Source: Carboxylicivirga caseinilyticus
GTDB taxonomy: Bacteria > Bacteroidota > Bacteroidia > Bacteroidales > Marinilabiliaceae
DNA length: 64,000 nucleotides
Reading direction: 5' to 3'
Assembly: GCA_025499705.1 (NCBI GenBank)
Contig: JAFMVE010000022.1
Location: 25,043-89,042, forward strand
Below, one piece after another: positions 33,242 through 41,041 of this stretch. A program made the translations under genes and the position numbers. The notes beneath the pieces were generated by a model, which was given only the letters and a program-made list of their open reading frames with translations, was not told the DNA's origin and made no database searches. The stretch's first letter is position 1, and every line of letters starts with the position of its first letter.

Positions 33242-35422
33242 ATGAGAAGAATTCTGTTTGGATTAATGGTCTTGGCCTTTCTACTGCCACAGGCAAAGGC
33301 TGATGAGGGAATGTGGATTCCAATGCTTTTAAAGAAATACAACATTGAACAAATGCAGGAAATGGGCTTTAAACTTACTGCCGAAGATATTTACAGTGTA
33401 AATGAAGCAAGCTTAAAGGATGCTGTTGTGATATTTGGTGGAGGTTGTACGGGTGAGTTAATCTCTGATAAAGGTTTGTTAATTACTAATCACCACTGTG
33501 GTTATAGTAAAATACAATATCATAGTTCAGTGGAACATGATTACCTGACCAACGGTTTTTGGGCAATGTCGCAGGAAGAGGAGTTGGTGAATCCGGGATT
33601 GACTGTTACTTTTCTCAAAAGAATGGAAGATGTAACTGAACAGGTTATGCACGGTGTTACTGATGAAATGAGTGAGTTGGATCAGTCAAAGCTAATTCAA
33701 AAAAACATCAGTGCAATTAAAAAGGATGCTGTGAAAGATACACATTATCAGGCTGTATTAAAGCCCTTCTTTAATGGCAATCAGTACTTCTTGTTTATAA
33801 ACGAGGTTTTTAAAGATGTGCGTTTGGTGGGAGCTCCTCCTTCAGCCATTGGTAAGTTTGGCGGAGATACCGATAACTGGATGTGGCCACGCCACACCGG
33901 AGATTTTTCAATGTTCAGAATATATGCTGATAAAAATAATCAGCCTGCTGAATATTCGAAAGACAATGTTCCTTACCAACCTCAAAAACATTTTTCGGTA
34001 TCAATGAAAGGTGTTGAAGAAGGTGATTTTACTATGGTTTTTGGTTATCCCGGATCTACGTATGAGTACGTTCCATCGTATCATCTTAAAATGCTAACCG
34101 AAACGGTAAATCCTAAGTTAATTGACGTTAGAACAGAAAAACTGAATATACTTAACAGATATCAGGCTGCAGATCCAAAAGTACGAATACAGTATGCAGC
34201 AAAAAATGCCCGTATTTCAAATAGCTGGAAACGATGGATAGGTGAGAACAGAGGTTTGGAGATTTTAGATGCCTTTGCAAAAAAGCAAGTTTACGAAAAA
34301 TCTTTCAATCAATGGGCTACAGCTGATGAATCACGTGCTGAAATATATGGTAACTTACTTTCGAATTATAAGAAGCTTTATGAAGAATATACTCCGTATC
34401 GACTGGCTAAAGATTATATTTTAGAAATTAGTTATCGTAATGGTATTGAAATAGCTTCTTTAGCAAATAAATTGAGTCCATTAGCAACACTATATTATTC
34501 GGCTAAAGATTCAGGTATAGAAGCTGATAAAGAAAAAATTTCCAGTTTAAAGGAACAGATTAAATCAGATGTTGAATTGTTCTTCAAAGATTATTATCAA
34601 CCTATCGATAAAGAAATAAGTGTGAAATTGTTGGCAATGTATCTGGCAAACATTCCTGAAGAGTTTCATCCTGATATTTATTCTAAAATAGATAAAAAAT
34701 TCAAAGGAGATATTAATAAATATGTCGAAAACTTGTTTAATAAATCAATCTTCGATAACAAAGAATCTGTATTGACTTTTGTTGATGAGTTTTCAGAAAA
34801 ATCCTTGTCGAAACTGGAGAAAGATCCTGCTTATGAGTTGTATAATAGCTTTATGAACCTTTATAATGACAAAGTTTCGGTGAAGGATAAAGCCATGCAG
34901 CTAGAATTAAATAAGTTGAACAAAGCATATATGTCAGCTCAAATGGCATTTGAATCGGATAAGGTTTTCTATCCTGATGCTAATTTTACTTTGCGTGTTG
35001 CCTATGGTAAAGTGGCCAGTTATAAGGCACGTGATGCTGTTCGCTACGAATATTATACTACTTTGGATGGTATCATGGAGAAAGATAATCCGGATATTTA
35101 CGATTATCGTGTTCCTGAAAAACTTAAAGAACTTCATAGAAATAAAGACTTTGGCAAATATGAAGTGAATGGAACAGTTCCTGTTTGTTTTATCGCAACC
35201 AATCATACCACGGGTGGAAACTCAGGAAGTCCTGTATTAAATGCCGAAGGGCAACTGATTGGTGTTAATTTTGATCGTGCCTGGGAAGGAGTAATGAGTG
35301 ATTTGATGTTTAATCCTGATCAGTGCAGAAATATCTCACTTGATATCAGGTATGTGTTATTCCTGATTGATAAGTTTGCAGGTGCAGGTTACCTTTTAGA
35401 TGAAATGACGATAGTTGAATAA
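33242..35422 (+). CDS. S46 dipeptidyl-peptidase, predicted DPP11-like
   Basis: 726-residue periplasmic exopeptidase that would release dipeptides from peptide N termini. A signal peptide ends near residue 20 (PQAKA). The catalytic set is His85 in LLITNHHCGY, an Asp in the GGDTDNWMWPRHTGDF block (about 207-222) and Ser661 in TGGNSGSP. The residue 18 positions after the serine, which sets P1 preference in this family, is Arg679 (in NFDRAWEG), as in acidic-specific DPP11, where DPP7 has Gly. The prediction of Asp/Glu preference is inference from that residue. It shares a strand and short spacing with maf but serves amino-acid nutrition. Confidence 0.93.
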   Translation: MRRILFGLMVLAFLLPQAKADEGMWIPMLLKKYNIEQMQEMGFKLTAEDIYSVNEASLKDAVVIFGGGCTGELISDKGLLITNHHCGYSKIQYHSSVEHDYLTNGFWAMSQEEELVNPGLTVTFLKRMEDVTEQVMHGVTDEMSELDQSKLIQKNISAIKKDAVKDTHYQAVLKPFFNGNQYFLFINEVFKDVRLVGAPPSAIGKFGGDTDNWMWPRHTGDFSMFRIYADKNNQPAEYSKDNVPYQPQKHFSVSMKGVEEGDFTMVFGYPGSTYEYVPSYHLKMLTETVNPKLIDVRTEKLNILNRYQAADPKVRIQYAAKNARISNSWKRWIGENRGLEILDAFAKKQVYEKSFNQWATADESRAEIYGNLLSNYKKLYEEYTPYRLAKDYILEISYRNGIEIASLANKLSPLATLYYSAKDSGIEADKEKISSLKEQIKSDVELFFKDYYQPIDKEISVKLLAMYLANIPEEFHPDIYSKIDKKFKGDINKYVENLFNKSIFDNKESVLTFVDEFSEKSLSKLEKDPAYELYNSFMNLYNDKVSVKDKAMQLELNKLNKAYMSAQMAFESDKVFYPDANFTLRVAYGKVASYKARDAVRYEYYTTLDGIMEKDNPDIYDYRVPEKLKELHRNKDFGKYEVNGTVPVCFIATNHTTGGNSGSPVLNAEGQLIGVNFDRAWEGVMSDLMFNPDQCRNISLDIRYVLFLIDKFAGAGYLLDEMTIVE

Positions 35423-35442
35423 TCAGCGATAATTAAATGAAT

Positions 35443-35472
35443 AAAGCGATTTCTTACGGAGTCGCTTTTTTA
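35443..35472 (+). terminator. Terminator after the S46 peptidase
   Basis: AAAGCGA (35443-35449) pairs with TCGCTTT (35462-35468), followed by a T run. Confidence 0.88.
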
Positions 35473-35552
35473 TTCTTTACCGTTGAATAAATTTTGTTTG
35501 TTTCAATTATGTATCATATAATCAAGCTGATGTGAGTTATTCTAACTTGTAT

Positions 35553-35583
35553 TTGATTACATTATCAGTATTATATAAGTTTG
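35553..35583 (+). promoter_or_regulatory. Promoter of the multidomain glycoside hydrolase gene
   Basis: TTG (35553-35555), 20 nt, TAAGTTTG (35576-35583) fits the Bacteroidota promoter form. It lies about 150 nt before the start codon. Confidence 0.7.
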
Positions 35584-35694
35584 ATTTGCAGAGTTTCTTT
35601 TAGTATTTCGACTAATTAGTGACCCTAAAGATTCGTTTCTCAAGTTAACTTTGTTGCTGTTTAATCGTATTTATTTGCGATTACTTAAATCAGA

Positions 35695-35712
35695 AATTTG
35701 CAATTGCAAATT
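35695..35712. promoter_or_regulatory. Perfect 18-bp palindrome in the leader
   Basis: AATTTGCAATTGCAAATT is its own reverse complement with no mismatch and ends 17 nt before the ATG. It looks like a dimeric regulator site or a leader hairpin; the binding factor is unknown. Confidence 0.6.
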
Positions 35713-35729
35713 CAAGGAAAGAAAGTTTT

Positions 35730-38519
35730 ATGAAAAAGGAATTACTTACTTTATTGTTCCTGTTGACAGGAATCAGCTTACAGATAGCAAATGCTCAATC
35801 TTCAAATGAAGTCGCCAGTACCAGTGATTATATAGTTCCTCAGGTTTCTGCTGATCGAACAGTTTATTATAACATGTCAGACGAAGGTGTTTCTCTTCCT
35901 ATTTTATGGGGCTTGGATCTGGCATGGTTGGATGCCAATAATATTATACGAGGTAGCAGATTTATGGGGCCAGATAATGTTGATGTAGTGCGTTCATCAT
36001 TTATGCCAACAAATGCGATAGTGGATGGAGCTTTAACAGGTGATGCATTGACTAATACCAACCTTAGGATTAATATTATTAATAATTATCTGCCTTCTTC
36101 AACAAAAGTGGTTTTGAATTCGGATCATCCTTCGATCGCCGATGATTTTAGTCCGACTAATCCAGATAGAGCAGCTAATTGGGCACAATTGATTGATATA
36201 ACACGTCAGATGCATGTTGAAGCAGGACGAGAGGTTATAACTGTTTCACCATTTAACGAACCAGATTACTCGGCAACAGGACAAGGTACTATCGATGATT
36301 TTTATGCTGTAGCAGGAGAATTAAAGAATAACTCCAATTTCGAAACGATCCGTATATCAGGTGGTAATACTCTGAATTGTGATGAGGCTTTACCATGGTA
36401 TACTTACTTAAAGGCTCGTTTGGATGAAGGAAATACACATCAATTGGCTGGTGTTTTTGATAATTATGCTGCTTTTTATGAGGCTGTAAGAGCCAATGGA
36501 CATCATGCAACTAACGACGAGCTTCATAATGTTATGGAAGCCATGGTGGGAGTTGAATATGGTATGCAGACTGGTATCTGGTGGGGATGGGCCGAATATG
36601 CCCGTGGTGAGTTTTGTAAAGCCAGTGATGGAGTACGTCTGGGTTATGCCGAACATAGAGCAAACTGGACTGCTGCTTCAGTTTATCGAGCTCCGAATGG
36701 AAATGTTCAGGCGTTTGGAGGAACTTCAGAACGTCAGGCTGTAAATACATCTTATCGTTTCGTGGCAGAAGACAGAGATGTTTATTACAACGGCTATGGA
36801 CCACAGCGTGAGTATGTAATGGATTTGCCTGGAGGAACCGGATATCAGGTGGGACAGACCAATGCTGAAACAGTTGTTAATATCACCACTGGAGATGATA
36901 TTCAACCAATTATTGATGGTAAATATGTACTGGTAAATCGAAATAGTGGAAGAGTGATGGAGGTAGCCAGTGGTTCGTATACTTCAGGCGCCAATATTCA
37001 GCAGGGAACCTATAATGGCGGAACCTACCAGCAATGGAATGTAATTCCGGTTGATATTCGTATTGGGGGTGATTTTAGTTATTTTACCATTACTGCTGTT
37101 CATAGCGGAAAATCCCCAGATATTTTGAATTGGTCGTTGGATAATGGTGGTAATATCATTAGCTGGGACGATGCAAAAGGTGCCAATCAACAGTGGTACC
37201 TTGATTATGCAGGTGATGGTTGGTTTTATATTCGAAGCAGACATAGTTCATTGTGTTTAGATGTATTTAATTCTGCCACCTATGCAGGAGCAAATATTGA
37301 TCAGTGGGAAAAAACAGGAGGAGCTAATCAGCAATGGCGGTTTTTACCGGTTGATGCACCTATTGAATTTGTAGCGCCTGCAGCACCTACTGAGTTGACG
37401 GCAATTAATAACGGATCATCAATACGTTTAGATTGGACTGCCAGTACAGATGATGATGTTACAGAATATGTAGTTTTGCGCTCATTAAATTCAGGAGGAG
37501 ACTATCAAACAATTGCTCGTAATGTAACAGCTACTGCTTTTGTTGATAATACGGTTGAAATAGGTGTTCAGTATTATTACGTGGTTCGTGCTGTAGACTA
37601 TTCTTTAAATCGTTCTGAATATTCAAGTGAAGTAAATGCCAGTGCTCTTGGAGATGATACTTTAATAGCTCAGTTAACTTTTGAAAATAATACGAAGGAT
37701 CAAAGTTTGAATTTACATCATGCACAATCATATAACGAAGCAGTATATGTTGACGGGAAAAGTGGTTCAGCTATATCATTGAATGGAACGGATGATTTCA
37801 TGCAGTTATCATCAACAATAGCTAACCAATCAGAAATAACTGTTGCAACCTGGGTATACTGGAATGGTGGTGCCCGCTGGCAGCCTATTTTTGAGTTTGG
37901 TATGAATGATAAACAGTTTATGACTTTAACACCTCGTTTACGTTTCTCAATTATGAATGAAGGAACTGAACAACGTTTGGATGCCTCTGTGATTCCGCAG
38001 GCCGAATGGGTTCATTTAGCCGTTACCTTAAATGCTGATGGAGCAAGTATGTATATGAATGGAGTATTGGTAGCCGAATCAACTGATGTTACCGTTAGAC
38101 CAGGAGACTTTAAACCTGCATTAAATTATATTGGTCGAAGCCATCAAACAACAGCATTATTTAATGGATATGTAGATGATTTCAGGGTTTATAATTATGC
38201 CTTATCAGCGACTGAAATAAACGAAGTTATAGATCAGGCAACAGATATTGATACTCCTTCTACTGGAAGTGAAACTTCAATAGATGTATTTCCTGTACCT
38301 GCAGATGATGTGATAAATGTTCGTTTAGTAAGTAACGGGTTGAAGAATTTGGGCTCAATGGCATTGTATGGTATAAATGGAGCAATGGTTAAAAGTCAGA
38401 CAATTCAAGATTCGATGAACGGAATTGTAAATGTATCTGATGTTCCGGAAGGAATTTACATCTTAAAAGTGTTTTCTGATTCAGAGACTTATATGAAAAA
38501 GATAATAATTAGACATTAG
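35730..38519 (+). CDS. T9SS-exported multidomain glycoside hydrolase, clan GH-A-like
   Basis: 929 residues. Signal peptide 1-22 (IANAQ). A catalytic TIM-barrel-like region (about 30-385) has VSPFNEPDY with E177 as the likely acid/base; the nucleophile may be a Glu in the VMEAMVGVEYG or WWGWAEYARG stretch. Then a ricin-B-type lectin domain (about 390-545, with paired QQW motifs), a fibronectin III domain (about 547-640), a LamG-type jellyroll (about 645-835) and a type IX sorting domain (about 850-929). The layout implies carbohydrate binding at the surface. A GH30-like or related family fits the NEP motif, but I cannot settle the family or substrate. It has its own promoter and terminator. 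Confidence 0.8.
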   Translation: MKKELLTLLFLLTGISLQIANAQSSNEVASTSDYIVPQVSADRTVYYNMSDEGVSLPILWGLDLAWLDANNIIRGSRFMGPDNVDVVRSSFMPTNAIVDGALTGDALTNTNLRINIINNYLPSSTKVVLNSDHPSIADDFSPTNPDRAANWAQLIDITRQMHVEAGREVITVSPFNEPDYSATGQGTIDDFYAVAGELKNNSNFETIRISGGNTLNCDEALPWYTYLKARLDEGNTHQLAGVFDNYAAFYEAVRANGHHATNDELHNVMEAMVGVEYGMQTGIWWGWAEYARGEFCKASDGVRLGYAEHRANWTAASVYRAPNGNVQAFGGTSERQAVNTSYRFVAEDRDVYYNGYGPQREYVMDLPGGTGYQVGQTNAETVVNITTGDDIQPIIDGKYVLVNRNSGRVMEVASGSYTSGANIQQGTYNGGTYQQWNVIPVDIRIGGDFSYFTITAVHSGKSPDILNWSLDNGGNIISWDDAKGANQQWYLDYAGDGWFYIRSRHSSLCLDVFNSATYAGANIDQWEKTGGANQQWRFLPVDAPIEFVAPAAPTELTAINNGSSIRLDWTASTDDDVTEYVVLRSLNSGGDYQTIARNVTATAFVDNTVEIGVQYYYVVRAVDYSLNRSEYSSEVNASALGDDTLIAQLTFENNTKDQSLNLHHAQSYNEAVYVDGKSGSAISLNGTDDFMQLSSTIANQSEITVATWVYWNGGARWQPIFEFGMNDKQFMTLTPRLRFSIMNEGTEQRLDASVIPQAEWVHLAVTLNADGASMYMNGVLVAESTDVTVRPGDFKPALNYIGRSHQTTALFNGYVDDFRVYNYALSATEINEVIDQATDIDTPSTGSETSIDVFPVPADDVINVRLVSNGLKNLGSMALYGINGAMVKSQTIQDSMNGIVNVSDVPEGIYILKVFSDSETYMKKIIIRH

Positions 38520-38538
38520 TTTTTTAATACTTCGGATG

Positions 38539-38569
38539 AAGGGCGGCCTAAAACGGGTCGCCTTTTTTT
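38539..38569 (+). terminator. Terminator of the glycoside hydrolase gene
   Basis: AAGGGCGGCC pairs with GGTCGCCTTT (two G-T pairs) and runs into seven T. Confidence 0.9.
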
Positions 38570-38603
38570 AGTGACTTTTGTAATCACAAGAACTAACTAA
38601 AGT

Positions 38604-38645
38604 CGACATAAAATTATTATTCGAAAAATTAACCATTTTATGTCG
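38604..38645. repeat. 11-bp inverted repeat
   Basis: CGACATAAAAT (38604-38614) and ATTTTATGTCG (38635-38645) are perfect reverse complements, 20 nt apart, with no T tract on either side. Confidence 0.7.
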
Positions 38646-38928
38646 TAAAATTCAGTTCTAAAATGAATACAATACCCAGCAAGTCTCCAAAATCATATAA
38701 TATCTTTTCTAAGATGAATGATCATTAATTTAATAAAAGTTGACAGGTTTATTTAATTTAGAATTGGATAGTCATCTCAACAGAAACAGGGTTTATTATT
38801 AAAAATATCCGGTAAAAATAAACATTGTAAATATGTGATGTCAAAAATAGTAGCTTAGTGTTTTATCATTTTTAGATATTCAATTAGTATAAAATGAGTT
38901 TGTTAATTGATAATTGTTAGCAAAAAAA

Positions 38929-39609
38929 TTAACCGTTTTTACTTATTTCTTCAAGCTTCCGTTTGTTTAGTAGCTTAATATGTTTTCCTTCTATCTTAAT
39001 GATATTATCTTTAGAAAAATCTGTAAACAGACGGCTTACTGTTTCGCGACTGGTACAAATCAAATCGGCAATCTCGTTTCGGTTCAAAGGCAAATCAAAT
39101 TCATCAGAACCGTATATTTCGTTCGAGAAGAATAGTAGGTTAGTGGCCAGACGACCATATATTTGATTTTGTAACAACTTAACAAATCGTTTGTAAAGAA
39201 ATAGTTCGTTCTGACATAGATCCAGCATAATCTCGTAGGAAAATTCAGGACTAATTTTAAGGAGTTCTTTAAATACTTTTATTTCAACATAACAAGCTAC
39301 TGATTTTTCCAGCGCAATGATGGAATAGTTATTTATCTTATCACCCATAGTTGTGGGAAGCCCAAGGTAACATGGTGCTTTCTTAATTTTTAATATTTGT
39401 GTGCGTTTGGGTCCATCAGCAATAAGTTTTACAAGTCCGGTTTTTAAATAAACAATATTGGTTGACAGGGTATTTTGTTTCAAAATAGTTTCTCCTTTAT
39501 CAAAAGATACCTGAACACAGTTTTCTCCCAATAGATTCAATTCTGACGCTTTTAGGTTTTTTGTAGCTTTCGATTTTAAAAGGCAGGAAGCGCAATTCTC
39601 ATTTGTCAT
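38929..39609 (-). CDS. Crp/Fnr-family transcriptional regulator
   Basis: 226 residues: a cyclic-nucleotide-binding-type sensor fold (about 20-130) and a C-terminal Crp winged helix (about 150-220) with NRNEIADLICTSRETVSRLFTDF as recognition region. The sensor lacks the RAA-type cAMP pocket. Cysteines at 6, 9 (CASC) and 31 are a possible metal or redox site. A near-ideal TGTGA-N6-TCACA site lies just upstream between this gene and a small divergent membrane peptide, so autoregulation and control of that peptide are likely. Relatives in Bacteroidota answer to oxygen, nitric oxide or redox stress; which applies here is unknown. Confidence 0.88.
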   Translation of the reverse strand: MTNENCASCLLKSKATKNLKASELNLLGENCVQVSFDKGETILKQNTLSTNIVYLKTGLVKLIADGPKRTQILKIKKAPCYLGLPTTMGDKINNYSIIALEKSVACYVEIKVFKELLKISPEFSYEIMLDLCQNELFLYKRFVKLLQNQIYGRLATNLLFFSNEIYGSDEFDLPLNRNEIADLICTSRETVSRLFTDFSKDNIIKIEGKHIKLLNKRKLEEISKNG

Positions 39610-39639
39610 TAGTTAGCTTTTAATAAAGATAAAGACTTT

Positions 39640-39655
39640 TGTGATATCTATCACA
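39640..39655. promoter_or_regulatory. CRP/FNR-type operator
   Basis: TGTGATATCTATCACA: perfect TGTGA and TCACA half-sites around 6 nt, lying 31 nt upstream of the Crp/Fnr gene and about 90 nt upstream of the divergent small open frame. Confidence 0.8.
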
Positions 39656-39709
39656 TTTTTCTTGAATGAGATTCACATGTATTTGATAGTATCTGACATA
39701 GTTTGCTCA

Positions 39710-39717
39710 TAAATTTG
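39710..39717 (+). promoter_or_regulatory. Likely -7 box for the small membrane peptide
   Basis: TAAATTTG matches TAnnTTTG, 28 nt before the ATG. No TTG lies at the proper -33 distance, which fits an activator-dependent promoter served by the upstream CRP-type site. Confidence 0.5.
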
Positions 39718-39745
39718 CACTAATACATTAATATAAAAAGGTAAC

Positions 39746-39883
39746 ATGAACGTAAGTACTATTGATCAAAAATTAGGAGCATTTGGAATGGTCTGCATTT
39801 TATGTAGTGTGTCAATTGCGTTGATTATTTCTTTGGCAGCTTTAGTGACATTAATTTATTGCGTATTGAATTGTGTTTTGTAA
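39746..39883 (+). CDS. Small membrane peptide (45 residues)
   Basis: A short open frame from the ATG at 39746, preceded by AAAAAGGTAAC, to the TAA at 39881. The product has a polar N terminus (MNVSTIDQKLGAFG) and one long hydrophobic stretch (about 15-40) with four cysteines. It is divergent from the Crp/Fnr regulator gene and has a -7 box and a CRP-type site in front, which argues for a real gene. I do not recognise the family. Single-span peptides of this kind are common, for example as parts of respiratory complexes, but no role can be assigned. Confidence 0.6.
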   Translation: MNVSTIDQKLGAFGMVCILCSVSIALIISLAALVTLIYCVLNCVL

Positions 39884-39941
39884 ACCGAAATTGACAATAA
39901 AAAATAATTTGCTTCAATTGGATATTCTATTGTTGGCAGGT

Positions 39942-40301
39942 TTATTGTCCCTCCCAATAAATCAGCAAATAAGTATCTTCGTTGAGTTCCAGATATCCCT
40001 GATCGTAACACAAGTGATAGGTTGATCCTTTTTGGGTAGTGTATGTGCTCGTAAAAAAACTAAAATCAAAACCTTCCTGTAGTAATTTGGTTCTTTTTAC
40101 TTTCGTTTTTCCTTCAGTATTCAGCTCTTTTAAAATATGATAGTTCTTTTTTAACAATCGGTTAATCTTCTGAATCATTACATTTTCATTGCTGTAACGG
40201 CTATTGTTAAAAGAGTTACGACACTGATCAGAGCAGAATTTTTTATCAATACGACCGATTATTGGATCACCACATACCGGGCATACACGTTTTTCTTCCA
40301 T
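39942..40301 (-). CDS. Small zinc-ribbon protein, function unknown
   Basis: 119 residues from the ATG at 40301; the frame is open to 40361 but the extra residues are unlike the family. An N-terminal four-cysteine zinc ribbon, CPVCG...FCSDQC (about 7-28), is typical of DUF2116-like proteins. A basic coiled region follows (about 40-75), then a beta-rich end with HLCYDQGYLEL. It could bind nucleic acid or a protein partner. It is divergent from the ssb gene, 170 nt away. Confidence 0.75.
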   Translation of the reverse strand: MEEKRVCPVCGDPIIGRIDKKFCSDQCRNSFNNSRYSNENVMIQKINRLLKKNYHILKELNTEGKTKVKRTKLLQEGFDFSFFTSTYTTQKGSTYHLCYDQGYLELNEDTYLLIYWEGQ

Positions 40302-40471
40302 AGGGATAGATTTTGTAAGTGTCAGATTATTAAAGTTAAAAACGTTTTTAAGCATTTGCAAGTGGTTTTAAGCGAATGTTAAGTGACTCTAAATAATTAA
40401 ATACCGAGTATTGATCTGACTCTGTTGCAACTTTGAATCGTCAATTAATTATTAACTAAAATTTACGAGAC

Positions 40472-40816
40472 ATGACAACTTTAAGGAACAGAGTACAGTT
40501 AGTAGGAAATTTAGGAATGGATCCTGAAATTAAGGCTTTTGATAATGGACGCAAACTAGCCAAATTTACAGTAGCAACCAATGAAACCTATAATGGCGTG
40601 AATGGTCAGGAACGCACGGAAACACAATGGCATAATATTATTGCATGGGGAAAACAGGCAGAGATTGCAGCTAAAAACCTTCATAAAGGTAATGAAGTTG
40701 CTTTGGAAGGTCGTATCACATATCGTCAGTACGAGGATAAAAACAAACAAACTCGTTACATTACCGAAATTGTTTTAAATAATTATCTGGTGTATCCTGG
40801 AGCAAAAAAACAGTAA
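40472..40816 (+). CDS. ssb: Single-stranded DNA-binding protein, short form
   Basis: 114-residue OB-fold protein covering the full SSB core: NRVQLVGNLGMDPEIK at the start, KFTVATNETY, WHNIIAWGKQAEIAAKNLHKGNEVALEGRI and TEIVLNNYLVY. It ends at PGAKKQ, so it has no glycine-rich linker and no acidic DDDIPF-type tail, the part that recruits repair and replication partners in ordinary SSB. It is thus probably a second SSB beside a housekeeping one, as seen in many Bacteroidota. It has its own strong terminator. Confidence 0.93.
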   Translation: MTTLRNRVQLVGNLGMDPEIKAFDNGRKLAKFTVATNETYNGVNGQERTETQWHNIIAWGKQAEIAAKNLHKGNEVALEGRITYRQYEDKNKQTRYITEIVLNNYLVYPGAKKQ

Positions 40817-40833
40817 TCTAACAATTATAAATA

Positions 40834-40871
40834 AAACCGTCACTGTCTTCAAAAAAAGATAGTGACGGTTT
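40834..40871 (+). terminator. Strong terminator after ssb
   Basis: AAACCGTCACT pairs with AGTGACGGTTT over 11 bp, the stem continuing inward with one further mismatch and three more pairs; T-rich DNA follows. Confidence 0.92.
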
Positions 40872-40929
40872 ATTATTTTTTGAATTTTGAGAATGTGATG
40901 TGTGAATTTTTCAATTAATCAATAATGCT

Positions 40930-40937
40930 TACCTTTG
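40930..40937 (+). promoter_or_regulatory. Likely -7 box for the SulP gene
   Basis: TACCTTTG fits TAnnTTTG about 105 nt before the start codon; the -33 region is TTT rather than TTG. Confidence 0.5.
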
Positions 40938-41013
40938 TGGCTGTTAAAATCCTTGTTGTTGCCCACAATAAAATTTCCCCTTAAATTTTCACATTGCACG
41001 AGAGTGTATATGC

Positions 41014-41031
41014 TAAATTGTAAACAATTTA
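41014..41031. promoter_or_regulatory. 8-bp inverted repeat before the SulP start codon
   Basis: TAAATTGT and ACAATTTA flank two bases, ending 10 nt before the ATG. It could be an operator or a hairpin covering the ribosome binding site. Confidence 0.5.
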
Positions 41032-41041
41032 ACATACTCAT

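Larger units (their letters stand above)
35423..35729. other. Intergenic region before the multidomain glycoside hydrolase
   Basis: 307 bases: a terminator for the peptidase (35443-35472), a promoter at 35553-35583, a leader of roughly 135 nt and a perfect 18-bp palindrome at 35695-35712. No small gene is supported. Confidence 0.7.
38520..38928. other. Intergenic region between convergent genes
   Basis: 409 bases between the glycoside hydrolase and the Crp/Fnr gene. It holds the terminator at 38539-38569 and an 11-bp perfect inverted repeat at 38604-38645. The rest (38650-38928) is AT-rich with no supported gene. Confidence 0.65.
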
